Positions 28,635 to 37,006 of a stretch of 64,000 nt of DNA are shown piece after piece. Source of the stretch: Candidatus Rokuibacteriota bacterium (GTDB lineage: Bacteria; Methylomirabilota; Methylomirabilia; Rokubacteriales; CSP1-6); contig QHSC01000080.1 of the NCBI GenBank assembly GCA_003220345.1, positions 1 to 64,000 of the forward strand. Reading direction: 5' to 3'. The stretch's first letter is position 1. Every line of letters begins with the position of its first letter. Both the position numbers and the translations under genes were made by a program. The notes beneath the pieces were generated by a model. That model did no database searches. It was not told the DNA's origin and was given only the letters and a program-made list of their open reading frames with translations.

Positions 28635-29129
28635 TCAGATCCATGGCTGCCACCGGCGCAGCGTGTGGGCCGCCTCGACGGCGAGGAGGAAGGCCGCGGC
28701 CATGAACCCGTTGTAGAGCGCCTGGGGCAGGATGACGTGGAGCAGGAGATCGCCGAGCGACGCCGGGAAGTGGAAGAGCTGCAGCAATCCAAAGCGGAGC
28801 AGCCCTTCCGAGACGGTCAGGAGCAGCATCCCGGGAACCTGCACGAGAGGATGATCGACCCAGATGCGGCCGGGCAGATGACCCATGGCGAAGCCCGTGA
28901 GGGCAAGCGTGGCCGCTTGAATTCCGATGAGACCGCCCCCCGCGGCGTCCTGGAGGAGCCCGAGCGCGAAGCCCACGAGGCAGGCCGCCTCGGGTCCGCG
29001 TCTGAAGGCGAGGAGGGCCGTCAGGATGAGGGGCAGGTCAGGGGTGACGCCGACCACGGCGAGGGAGGGGACCACGCTCGACTGCGCGAGGGTACCTCCG
29101 AAGGCCATGAACAGGAGAGAGAGTCGCAC
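28635..29129 (-). CDS. mreD: Rod shape-determining protein MreD
   Basis: The 164-residue protein has five or six hydrophobic helices and the position between mreC and mrdA expected of MreD. Conserved features include PDLPLILTALLAFRRGPEAACLVGFALGLLQDAAGG. MreD links MreC to the elongation machinery. GTG start. Confidence 0.9.
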   Translation of the reverse strand: MRLSLLFMAFGGTLAQSSVVPSLAVVGVTPDLPLILTALLAFRRGPEAACLVGFALGLLQDAAGGGLIGIQAATLALTGFAMGHLPGRIWVDHPLVQVPGMLLLTVSEGLLRFGLLQLFHFPASLGDLLLHVILPQALYNGFMAAAFLLAVEAAHTLRRWQPWI

Positions 29130-29132
29130 CGT

Positions 29133-29972
29133 CTAGCCGTCCGGCGTGAAGAGGCTCGCCACGTCATGGGAGGCCTGGCCGGTGAGCACCAGCACTTCCT
29201 CGACGCGGGCGAAGTCGACCACGGGGACGAGCACGGCGAAATGGAAGAGGGCCGAGCCCTTGTCCTCGATGGCGGTGACGCGTCCGACGGGGATGCCCTT
29301 GGGGAAGAGCGTGCCCAGTCCCGAGGTCACGATGAGGTCCCCCGCGGCCACGCCGGTGCCGTCGCGCGCCATGAACTTGAAGCGCAGGCCTCCGCCCGGC
29401 TCGCCCTCCACGAGACCGGCGGTGCGGGTGCGCTGCACGACGGCCCCGACCGTCGAGGTCGGATCGTTCAGGAGCTGGACGACGGAAGCCCCGGCTCGCA
29501 CCTGCACGACGCGTCCCACGAGGCCGTCGGGGACGATCACGGGCATCTGCTGCGCGACCCCGTCGGCGCGGCCCCGATTGACGGTGAGCGAGCGCGCCCA
29601 GCCGCCGCCTTCCCGCCCGATGATCTCTCCGCCCAGAGTCGTCAGGGGCAGGCGCTCGCGGAGCGTGGCGAGCCGCCGGAGGCGACGGTTCTCCTGATCC
29701 GTCTCCCGCGCCTGGAGCGCCTCGATGCGGAGGCGCTCGTTCTCTGCGTGGAGGGCGAGGTTCTCGGCGCGCACCCGCTTCCAGTCGGCATACGAGTTCC
29801 AGACGGAGAGGGCGCCGCGGTGGGCCTTGGTCAAGAGGTTCTGCACGGGGGTCAGGGCCAGCGCCACGAGATCGCCCGCCCGGGCCGGCCCGCCGCCCCT
29901 CGTCTGAACGGTCAGGAGCAGGAGGGACGTCAGCAGCACTGCGACGAGCAGCGCGTATCTCCGAAATCTCAC
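29133..29972 (-). CDS. mreC: Rod shape-determining protein MreC
   Basis: The 279-residue bitopic protein has a membrane helix at about residues 6-22, a coiled coil (WKRVRAENLALHAENERLRIEALQARETDQENRRLRRL, about residues 62-100) and the beta-rich MreC domain with DGLVGRVVQV and LLNDPTSTVGAVVQRTR. It connects MreB to periplasmic wall enzymes. The start chosen is GTG 29972; a TTG at 30071 would overlap mreB. Confidence 0.92.
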   Translation of the reverse strand: MRFRRYALLVAVLLTSLLLLTVQTRGGGPARAGDLVALALTPVQNLLTKAHRGALSVWNSYADWKRVRAENLALHAENERLRIEALQARETDQENRRLRRLATLRERLPLTTLGGEIIGREGGGWARSLTVNRGRADGVAQQMPVIVPDGLVGRVVQVRAGASVVQLLNDPTSTVGAVVQRTRTAGLVEGEPGGGLRFKFMARDGTGVAAGDLIVTSGLGTLFPKGIPVGRVTAIEDKGSALFHFAVLVPVVDFARVEEVLVLTGQASHDVASLFTPDG

Positions 29973-30027
29973 CTGAGACCACCCAGGCCGACGACCGCGC
30001 CGTAGCCGCCGCGAGACCGCGGCCTCG

Positions 30028-31221
<1,194 letters not shown>

Positions 31222-31304
31222 CTACTTGAATCCGCATCCGGAGGGCCCCCGGGGGCCGCGAGAAGCGGGGCCGGGCATGACAAGCGCGCGGAGACTATGC
31301 CACC

Positions 31305-32372
31305 ATGACGCAGCCGACCCCGCAGGCCGGCCACGCACCGATGGACGATCTCGAGAGCTGGTTCGACAAGGGCGTCACCGACGGCTTGCCCGTGGTGCCG
31401 CCGACGCGCGAGCGGGTGGAGCGGATGCTCGCGGGCTCCACGCGCGCCCGCGGGGAGCTCATCGGCGAAGTCGCGCCCAACTACGGGCGCGCGACGGCGG
31501 AGAAGGTCGCCATCAATGCCGTGATGGCGGGGTGCCGTCCCGACTATCTCCCCGTGGTCCTGGCCGCCGTGGAGGCCGCGTGCGAGCCCGCCTTCAACCT
31601 GCACGGGATGTCGACGTCCACCCACTTCTCCGCGCCCCTCATCGTCGTCAACGGCCCCATTCGCGAGCACATCGGTCTCAACTGCTCCTTCGGGGTCTTC
31701 GGCCCCGGGTATCGCGCCAACGCGACGATAGGTCGGGCCCTCCGCCTCGTCATGATCAATGTCGGCGGGGCCAAGCCCGGCGAGACCTCCATGTCCACCT
31801 TCGGCCATCCCGGGCGCTACACGTACTGCATCGGCGAGCACGAAGAGGCGAGCCCCTGGCCGCCCTACAGCGCGGCGCGGGGGATCGCGAAGGGCGAGAG
31901 CGCCATCACCGTCTTCGCGGGTGAGGCGCCGCACGGCATCTCCGATCACGCGAGCCGCACCGCGCGAAGCCTCGCGGGCTCGCTCGGCTGGTCCATGAGC
32001 GGCCTGTGGAACATCAAGCACTTTCCCCTCTACTCGCACACCATGCTCGTGGTGGGGCCCGAGCACGCGCGCACCTTCGCCGACGACGGATGGACGAGGG
32101 ACGATCTCAGGCGCCACCTCTTCGAGACGGTACGGGCGCCGTATCGAACGCTCATCCCCGATGCCGAGAACGGCGAGGGCACCAACCTGCGATTCGCCAG
32201 AGGCGGGGAGCCGGACCCGGACGAGCTCATCCCGAAATTTCCGTCCGTCGACGAGATCCACGTCGTGGTGGCGGGCGGGACGGCGGGGCGCTTCTCCATG
32301 GCCATCCCCGGCTGGCTGGGGACAAAAAACGGCTCGGCTCCCGTCACCGTCCCCATCCGCAATATTCCTTGA
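31305..32372 (+). CDS. Uncharacterised protein with DGLPVVPPT opening
   Basis: The 355-residue protein has no signal peptide or membrane helix. The opening WFDKGVTDGLPVVPPTRERVERML is a strong family-like motif, followed by INAVMAGCRPDYLPVVLAAVEA and a glycine-rich central region (NGPIREHIGLNCSFGVFGPGYRANATIGRALRLVMINVGG). The tail contains HVVVAGGTAGRF. I do not know its function. I have a weak recollection of such proteins near redox selenoproteins in similar genomes. It is monocistronic, and its stop codon overlaps the -35 of the following csp gene. Confidence 0.8.
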   Translation: MTQPTPQAGHAPMDDLESWFDKGVTDGLPVVPPTRERVERMLAGSTRARGELIGEVAPNYGRATAEKVAINAVMAGCRPDYLPVVLAAVEAACEPAFNLHGMSTSTHFSAPLIVVNGPIREHIGLNCSFGVFGPGYRANATIGRALRLVMINVGGAKPGETSMSTFGHPGRYTYCIGEHEEASPWPPYSAARGIAKGESAITVFAGEAPHGISDHASRTARSLAGSLGWSMSGLWNIKHFPLYSHTMLVVGPEHARTFADDGWTRDDLRRHLFETVRAPYRTLIPDAENGEGTNLRFARGGEPDPDELIPKFPSVDEIHVVVAGGTAGRFSMAIPGWLGTKNGSAPVTVPIRNIP

Positions 32373-32397
32373 CAGGTGCGACCCGAGCCGGTATCCT
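32369..32397 (+). promoter_or_regulatory. Promoter of csp copy 2
   Basis: TTGACA (32369-32374) and TATCCT (32392-32397) with 17-nt spacing form a near-consensus promoter. The -35 overlaps the stop codon of the upstream gene. Transcription would start near 32404, leaving about 180 nt of untranslated leader. Confidence 0.8.
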
Positions 32398-32403
32398 CCC
32401 GGG

Positions 32404-32586
32404 CAGGTTGTAGGTTCACCCGGTAGTCGGATAGTAGCGAGCGGATAGCCGCTAGATTCGAGTTCAACGCCGCGAGGACCTCAAGTCCTGCGGCGTTTTT
32501 GTTTGTCCTCCGATCCCGGAGGGCGCCCCCGTCATGGTGACGGGGCATCACCGAGGCGGTATGCCTCAAAGAAAGAGGTCGTAGAA
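32404..32586 (+). promoter_or_regulatory. csp 5' leader, copy 2
   Basis: A small AGCGG/CCGCT hairpin is followed by the main hairpin 32468-32495 (CGCCGCG stem, inner GGAC/GTCC) and TTTTT (32496-32500), which looks like an intrinsic terminator placed 91 nt before the csp ATG. After it come CCTCC/GGAGG, CCCCGTC-ATGGT-GACGGGG and AGGC/GCCT hairpins, and a weak AGAGG ribosome site. Near-identical to the leader at 59-250. Confidence 0.78.
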
Positions 32587-32787
32587 ATGGCTCAGGGAAG
32601 CGTGAAGTGGTTCAACGATGCGAAGGGGTATGGCTTTATCTCCCAGGAAGACGGCGAGGACGTGTTCGTGCACTTCAGCGCCATCCAGGCCCAGGGCTTC
32701 AAGAGCCTGGCCGAGGGTGACAAGGTCGAGTTCGAAGTGACCAGGGGCCCGAAGGGGCTCCAGGCGGCCAACGTCCGCAAGGTCTAA
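32587..32787 (+). CDS. Cold-shock protein, CspA family
   Basis: The 66-residue single cold-shock domain carries both nucleic-acid motifs, KGYGFI and DVFVHF, and ends VRKV. It should act as an RNA chaperone. It is 90 percent or more like the csp gene 311 bp downstream at the protein level, differing mostly at residues 5, 19-23 and 30. The ATG at 32587 follows AGAGG at a long distance, so initiation may depend on leader structure. Confidence 0.97.
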   Translation: MAQGSVKWFNDAKGYGFISQEDGEDVFVHFSAIQAQGFKSLAEGDKVEFEVTRGPKGLQAANVRKV

Positions 32788-32795
32788 CGACACCT

Positions 32796-32840
32796 CGCCG
32801 CGGCCGGCTTCCGCGAGGCATCGGACACGCCGGCCGCGGC
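32796..32840 (+). terminator. Probable terminator after csp copy 2
   Basis: CCGCGGCCGGC pairs with GCCGGCCGCGG over a loop of about 21 nt, followed by TTCTTCATTT. The U-tract is poor, so read-through into the next csp unit is possible. Confidence 0.5.
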
Positions 32841-32870
32841 TTCTTCATTTCCACCGCGGGCACAAGCGTC

Positions 32871-32900
32871 TTGACAGGGGGAGACCCCCTCTGCTAGCGT
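32871..32900 (+). promoter_or_regulatory. Promoter of csp copy 3
   Basis: TTGACA (32871-32876) is followed 18 nt later by TAGCGT (32895-32900). The -10 is weaker than for copy 2. The start would be near 32907. Confidence 0.55.
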
Positions 32901-32906
32901 GTCGCT

Positions 32907-33097
32907 GGTCGCATCGTGACGTGCCTGATCCGTACGTGAGCGAAAAGTTCGAGCCTTAGCAAGCGGCGCCGAGAGGACCTGAGTCCTCGACGGCGCTTTT
33001 TTTGTTTCCCCCGATCCTGGGGAAGCCCCAGCCATGGTGGCGCGGGGATCACGGGGGCGGTCTCAGGGGCCGTCCCAAGGAGAGAGGAACCAGACGT
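32907..33097 (+). promoter_or_regulatory. csp 5' leader, copy 3
   Basis: The terminator-like hairpin 32966-32996 (GCGCCG/CGGCGC with inner GGAC/GTCC) is followed by seven T. It lies 101 nt before the ATG. Downstream hairpins keep their place but change bases in pairs relative to copies 1 and 2: CCCCC-GATC-GGGG replaces CCTCC/GGAGG, and CCCCAGCC-ATGGT-GGCGCGGGG replaces CCCCGTC/GACGGGG. The loop ATGGT and the words ATCAC and GGCGGT are unchanged. Confidence 0.75.
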
Positions 33098-33298
33098 ATG
33101 GCACAAGGCACGGTCAAGTGGTTCAACGACGCGAAGGGGTACGGCTTCATCCAGGTCGAGGGCGGCGAGGACGTCTTCGTCCACTACAGCGCCATCCAGG
33201 CCCAGGGCTTCAAGAGCCTGGCCGAGGGCGACAAGGTCGAGTTCGAAGTCACCAAGGGTCCGAAGGGACTACAAGCCTCCAACGTCCGCAAGGTCTAA
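33098..33298 (+). CDS. Cold-shock protein, CspA family (second tandem copy)
   Basis: The 66-residue cold-shock domain opens [18 protein letters not shown] and contains [10 protein letters not shown] and ends VRKV. The role is as for the neighbouring copy. The ATG at 33098 follows GGAGAGAGG, a better ribosome site than in copy 2. It has its own promoter, leader and terminator, so the two genes are separately regulated. Confidence 0.97.
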   Translation: MAQGTVKWFNDAKGYGFIQVEGGEDVFVHYSAIQAQGFKSLAEGDKVEFEVTKGPKGLQASNVRKV

Positions 33299-33320
33299 TC
33301 TCTCCGATTGATCACTTGAC

Positions 33321-33353
33321 GGCCCGCCGGGTTCTCCGGCGGGTCGTTTTATT
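33321..33353 (+). terminator. Intrinsic terminator after csp copy 3
   Basis: CCCGCCGG and CCGGCGGG pair around TTCT and are followed by TCGTTTTATTTT. A strong Rho-independent terminator 22 bases after the stop codon. Confidence 0.85.
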
Positions 33354-33378
33354 TTCTCGGCCGCGGAGGCCCTCGAGC

Positions 33379-33455
33379 AAAAAAAAGCCCCGACGGCTTC
33401 TGCGGCCTCGGTACGTCCGTGCCGCCCCGCTGGTGAAAAGCGGGACCGTCGGGGC
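33379..33455 (-). terminator. Structured hairpin with U8 tail on the minus strand (end of a small RNA or of the comEA transcript)
   Basis: On the minus strand GCCCCGACGG (33455-33446) pairs with CCGTCGGGGC (33396-33387), followed by eight T. The roughly 49-nt interior contains a second hairpin CCCGCTTTTCACCAGCGGG and possible CGG/CCG pairs, so it is a branched fold rather than a plain terminator. It could end a small RNA covering 33380-33570 or the comEA message. Confidence 0.65.
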
Positions 33456-33507
33456 CGGTGGCTCCTGGGTCCTCCAGGCCCACCTGCGCCTGCTTTACGT
33501 CAGGGCC

Positions 33508-33549
33508 TTAGGAGGTGACCACCTCACAGATCACCGTAGGGGTACACAT
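33508..33549 (-). CDS. Possible 13-residue peptide ORF (MCTPTVICEVVTS)
   Basis: GGGAGGTGAT (33566-33557), almost fully complementary to the anti-Shine-Dalgarno of 16S rRNA, lies seven bases before ATG. The ORF of 13 codons ends TAA. Its last codons (GTC ACC TCC) are themselves complementary to the ribosome site, so initiation could be switched by an 8-bp helix. The peptide matches nothing I recognise. The DNA also resembles a 16S 3' end, so the apparent ribosome site may be inherited rather than selected. Confidence 0.35.
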   Translation of the reverse strand: MCTPTVICEVVTS

Positions 33550-33571
33550 CGGCTGGATCACCTCCCTTTCT
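33533..33571 (+). other. Segment resembling the 3' end of 16S rRNA
   Basis: The plus strand reads ACCGTAGGGG, seven bases, then CGGCTGGATCACCTCC and CTTTCT, the order and spacing of the conserved 16S tail (helix 45 and anti-Shine-Dalgarno). The middle of the helix 45 stem is changed, so it would not fold normally. No 16S similarity is seen further upstream. It is either a degenerate rRNA fragment or a functional mimic. Confidence 0.6.
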
Positions 33572-33752
33572 CGGCGCGGCCCATAGCGGGGCCCAGGACC
33601 ACCACCACGCGCCGGACGCCGACTCCCGGCTCGAGGCTCGGTCACGTCGCCCACGGCGAGATTGCCACGGGGGACGATCCAGGGAAGCCTGTGTGAGCTC
33701 CGACCGATTTCCCTTATCCTACCTAAGTCGTCTGCGGCGGAAAAGAGTTTTT
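33572..33752. other. Intergenic stretch with no recognised gene
   Basis: Together with 33354-33571 this forms the longest gap in the window (454 bases from csp to comEA). I see no supported protein here. A TAGGAT on the minus strand near 33722 could be a -10 for a short minus-strand RNA, but no clear -35 accompanies it. Confidence 0.4.
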
Positions 33753-34070
33753 TCACTTCACCGCGATGCGCCCGTGGTTCTTGTCGAGCACGGCCTTGCC
33801 CACGCCCGGCACCTTCTCGAGATCCTGGGCGCGCTTGAAGGGGCCGTGCGCCTCGCGCCAGGCAATGATCTTCTTCGCCATGCCCGCGCCCACGCCCTCG
33901 AGCTTCATGAGCTCGGCGTGATCCGCCTCGTTGATGTTGACCTTGTCGTCGGCGCGCGCGTGCGCCTTCGTCTGCGGAGGATGCGGCTTGTCGTCGGCGC
34001 TCCACGCCGGTCCACCCGCCAGCCACCACGCGCTCACCACCATCGCTGCCAGCCACCGTGTCGTCCTCAT
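33753..34070 (-). CDS. ComEA-like helix-hairpin-helix DNA-binding protein
   Basis: The 105-residue protein has a signal peptide (about residues 1-24, ending PAWSA) and a C-terminal double helix-hairpin-helix: VNINEADHAELMKLEGVGAGMAKKIIAWREAHGPFKRAQDLEKVPGVGKAVL. In competent species ComEA binds incoming DNA in the periplasm. The ATG at 34070 follows GGAGGCG. It is not near comEC here. Confidence 0.88.
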   Translation of the reverse strand: MRTTRWLAAMVVSAWWLAGGPAWSADDKPHPPQTKAHARADDKVNINEADHAELMKLEGVGAGMAKKIIAWREAHGPFKRAQDLEKVPGVGKAVLDKNHGRIAVK

Positions 34071-34167
34071 GCTCGCCTCCTTGGAGGAATGTGGTACCGC
34101 TGACGCGCATTCCACTCCGGGAAGGCGTGGGCTGACAATGCCCAGAATTGCAGACAGATTGGATCCG

Positions 34168-34227
34168 GGGGGAGCGAGCGCCGCTCCTCCTCAGGGTTGG
34201 CTCGGCTCGCCTTCGGCTGCGCCTCAC
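34168..34227. repeat. Dispersed 60-bp repeat (AQPKASRANP type), copy 2
   Basis: Matches 22488-22547 in the same orientation with an identical 34-base end. It lies in the gap between comEA and the HNH gene. The reverse strand reads EAQPKASRANP in an unsupported ORF. Confidence 0.75.
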
Positions 34228-34304
34228 CCAGCGCCACGGCCCCCCCCCACCGCTCGTGGGCGAGGGAGTGCCGTTGGCATTCGGCTCCCATTGCTTGTGC
34301 GTAT

Positions 34305-34619
34305 CTAGTCGGTGTCGGAACGGGTGAGGCGAACGAGATACGCGTCCCACTCCCACGGCAGGAGCGACCGCTTCTTGATGTTGCAGTCCTTGCAGGCGGG
34401 CGCGACGTTACCCTTGACGGAGCGGCCGCCGCGGATCAACGGCACCACGTGATCGAGGGTGAGGGCGCGCGCGCCCACCGCGCGCGCGCAATAGTGGCAC
34501 CGCCCGTCGGCAATGCGCCGCTTCCACCAGCCGCTCTGGCGAAGCTCGCGCGCGCGGGCCCGCTCGCGCCGGAGGGCGGCGGTGTCCTCGATGGGAACGA
34601 ACCGCTCTGCGGGCGTCAT
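34305..34619 (-). CDS. HNH endonuclease family protein
   Basis: The 104-residue protein has the HNH nuclease core: CHYCARAVGARALTLDHVVPLIRGGRSVKGNVAPACKDCNIKKR, with two CxxC pairs for zinc and the catalytic DH..N pattern. The last part (PWEWDAYLV) is shared by small stand-alone HNH proteins of unknown role. The ATG overlaps the ABC-F stop (ATGA). Confidence 0.85.
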   Translation of the reverse strand: MTPAERFVPIEDTAALRRERARARELRQSGWWKRRIADGRCHYCARAVGARALTLDHVVPLIRGGRSVKGNVAPACKDCNIKKRSLLPWEWDAYLVRLTRSDTD

Positions 34620-36580
34620 GGCTTCTCGACGGAGGCAAGGGAAAGCGAGAGGTCTTCCCATTCCTTCATGAGCCAGGCCACCTTCTGCTCGGCGTCCTTT
34701 CGCTGCTGCGCGATGGTGCGGGCGCGCTCGCCATCGCGATAGAGATCGGGATCGGCCAGCGCGAGGGCGATCTCCTCGAGACGCCTCTCCAGCTCGGCGA
34801 TCTGAGTCTCCACGGCGGCCAGCCGCGTCTTGAGGGCCTTGATCTCCTTCGAGACGGCTTTGGGCATCTTGGACTTCGCCGGGGTCGGCGGCGCGGATGC
34901 GCCCTTTGGATGCGACACGGGCGAATGCGGCGCGGGCCGACGGGGCGCGGGGCCGGTCGCGACGGGCGCCGCCTTGGGCGGCGTCGCCATGGCCGTTTTG
35001 CGCTCGAGATAGTCGTCGTAGCTGCCGAGGTGAACGTGCAGGCGGCCGTGGTCGACCTCGACCACGTGGCTGGCGATCCGGTTGATGAAGTACCGGTCGT
35101 GCGAGATGAACACGATGGTGCCCGAGAAGCTCACGAGCGCGTCCTCGAGCACCTCCTTGGAGGCGAGGTCGAGGTGGTTGGTGGGCTCGTCGAGACACAG
35201 GAGCGCGGCGGGCCGGACGAGCATCTTGGCCAGGGCCACGCGGGCCTTTTCTCCGCCCGACAGCACGGCCACGCGCTTGTCCGCGTCGTCGCCGCTGAAG
35301 AGAAAGGAGCCGAGGATCGTGCGCAGGCGCTCGATGCTGGACGCCGGATCCGCCACCTCGAGCTCCTCGAGGACCGTGCGTGACGGCTCGAGGGCGTCGA
35401 GCTGATGCTGCGCGTAGTAGTGCACCCCGACGTGTGTGCCCAGCGTCCGCTCGCCCGCGTCGATGGGGAGAACGCCCGCCAGGATCTTGAGGAGGGTGGA
35501 CTTGCCCGCGCCGTTGATGCCCACGAGCGCCACCCGCTGCCCCCGCTCGACCTCGAAGTCGACGCCGTCGTAGACCACGGTGGGACCGTACGCCTTGTGG
35601 ATGCCCACCAGGCGTCCCACGAGCCGCCCCGTGCGCGGCGGCTGAGGAAAGGTGAAGCGGATGCGCCGCGCCCCCCGCCCGACCTCGATGCGCTCGAGCT
35701 TGTCCAGCATCTTGACGCGGCTCTGCACCTGGCGCGCCTTGGTCGCCTGGTAGCGGAAGCGCTCCACGAAACGCTCGATCTCGGCCACGCGCTTGGCCTG
35801 GTTGCGCGCCCGCGCCTCGAGGAGGGCCTGGCGCGCCTCGCGCTCGACGAGGAAATGATCATAGTCGCCCACGTAAAGGGTGATGGCGCCGTCCGCCACC
35901 TCCGCGATGGAGGTGACCATACGGTTGAGGAAATACCGGTCGTGGGAGACGACGACCACGCTGCCCTCGTACGACGAGAGAAATCCCTCCAGCCACTGCA
36001 GCGACTCGATGTCGAGGTGGTTGGTCGGCTCGTCGAGGAGGAGGAGATCGGGGGCGAGGAGGAGGAGTCTGGCCAGGGCCGCCCGCATGCGCCAGCCTCC
36101 CGAGAACTCCGCGAGCGAGCGGTGGACGTCGTCGGGAGCGAAGCCGAGACCGCCCAGGATGACCTTGGCCTGGGCCTCGAGCCGGTACCCGCCCAGGGCC
36201 TCGAAGCGATGCTGGATCTCGCCGTAGCGCTCGGTCGCCGCCTCGCCCGCGGCGGGATCGGCCATGAGACCGGCCAGCCGCTCGAGCTCGGCCTCGAGCC
36301 GCCACACTTCCTCGAACCCGGACAGCGCCTCCGCGAGCACGGTGCCGGCCTCGTGGCCGCCAACGTCCTGGGGGAGGTAGCCCACGCTCACGCCCGTATC
36401 ACGATGGACGTGACCGGCATCCGGCGGCTCCTCGCCCGCCAGGATACGGCAGAGCGTGGTCTTGCCCGCGCCATTGGGACCGACGAGACCGATGCGCTCG
36501 CCGCGGCCGATGCGCCAGGAGGCCTCGCGAAGCAGCAAGCGACCGCCGAAGCCCTTGGAGATGGCGTCGAGCGCGATCAT
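34616..36580 (-). CDS. ABC-F family ATPase (translation factor type)
   Basis: The 654-residue soluble protein has two ABC domains in tandem. Walker A motifs are GPNGAGKTTL and GINGAGKSTL, signatures are FSGGWRMR and LSGGEKARVAL, and the inter-domain linker is rich in charged residues. A coiled coil closes the chain (AVSKEIKALKTRLAAVETQIAELERRLEEIA), after an Ala-Pro-rich stretch. No membrane domain is present. Such proteins act at the ribosomal E-site or in DNA-linked processes (Uup). The exact subfamily is not assigned. Confidence 0.92.
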   Translation of the reverse strand: MIALDAISKGFGGRLLLREASWRIGRGERIGLVGPNGAGKTTLCRILAGEEPPDAGHVHRDTGVSVGYLPQDVGGHEAGTVLAEALSGFEEVWRLEAELERLAGLMADPAAGEAATERYGEIQHRFEALGGYRLEAQAKVILGGLGFAPDDVHRSLAEFSGGWRMRAALARLLLLAPDLLLLDEPTNHLDIESLQWLEGFLSSYEGSVVVVSHDRYFLNRMVTSIAEVADGAITLYVGDYDHFLVEREARQALLEARARNQAKRVAEIERFVERFRYQATKARQVQSRVKMLDKLERIEVGRGARRIRFTFPQPPRTGRLVGRLVGIHKAYGPTVVYDGVDFEVERGQRVALVGINGAGKSTLLKILAGVLPIDAGERTLGTHVGVHYYAQHQLDALEPSRTVLEELEVADPASSIERLRTILGSFLFSGDDADKRVAVLSGGEKARVALAKMLVRPAALLCLDEPTNHLDLASKEVLEDALVSFSGTIVFISHDRYFINRIASHVVEVDHGRLHVHLGSYDDYLERKTAMATPPKAAPVATGPAPRRPAPHSPVSHPKGASAPPTPAKSKMPKAVSKEIKALKTRLAAVETQIAELERRLEEIALALADPDLYRDGERARTIAQQRKDAEQKVAWLMKEWEDLSLSLASVEKP

Positions 36581-36610
36581 GCTGAGGCTGTCCCCTGCCC
36601 TTCGCCCCGT

Positions 36611-37006
36611 CTAGCCCGTGACCTGGACGCGGTCCAGCGCGATGGTGAAGGTGACGCGCACCTCGTCGGCCTTCCGGTACGGGTAGCGATCCTTGCCCAG
36701 ATATTTCTTGGCGAGCGCGTCGATGTGGGCGTCGGCGCCCGTCTCGGTGACGGAGGCGACCCGGCCTTTGATCTGCAGGTACCGGTAGGGGTTCTCGGGA
36801 TCCATGATGGCCAGCGCCACCGTCGGCCGGCTCCGCATGTTCTTGTCCTTGATCCGACCCTTGGCCGTGTTGACGCGGATGTGGCTGCCATCCCAGTCGA
36901 ACCACACCGGGGTCACCTGCGGGGTGCCGTCGGCATTGACGGTGGCGAGGCTGGCGAAGGCTTTCTTCTCCAGCAGGTCCTTGTAGGCGGACGGTACGGT
37001 GCTCAT
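36611..37006 (-). CDS. PPOX-class flavin/F420-dependent oxidoreductase
   Basis: The 131-residue split-barrel protein has the family opening LLEKKAFASLATVNADGTPQVTPVWFDWDGSHIRVNTAKGRIKDKNMRSRPTVALAIMDPENPYRYLQIKGRV. This is the pattern of small F420-binding members of the pyridoxamine-phosphate-oxidase superfamily. The reaction is unknown. Its ATG overlaps the stop of the selenoprotein gene (ATGA), suggesting a shared redox task. Confidence 0.85.
   Translation of the reverse strand: MSTVPSAYKDLLEKKAFASLATVNADGTPQVTPVWFDWDGSHIRVNTAKGRIKDKNMRSRPTVALAIMDPENPYRYLQIKGRVASVTETGADAHIDALAKKYLGKDRYPYRKADEVRVTFTIALDRVQVTG

Noticed and set aside
26015..28705. 896-codon plus-strand open frame opposite rodA and mrdA
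   Set aside because: Antisense shadow of two clearly recognised wall-synthesis genes; composition is unnatural.
33533..33571. A genuine 16S rRNA gene on the plus strand
   Set aside because: Similarity is limited to the last 39 bases, helix 45 is broken, and no other rRNA sequence is nearby.
33508..34356. 282-codon minus-strand reading across comEA and the gap
   Set aside because: It is out of frame with comEA and composed of arginine/glycine-rich shadow sequence. Only the last 13 codons have a ribosome site and are reported separately.
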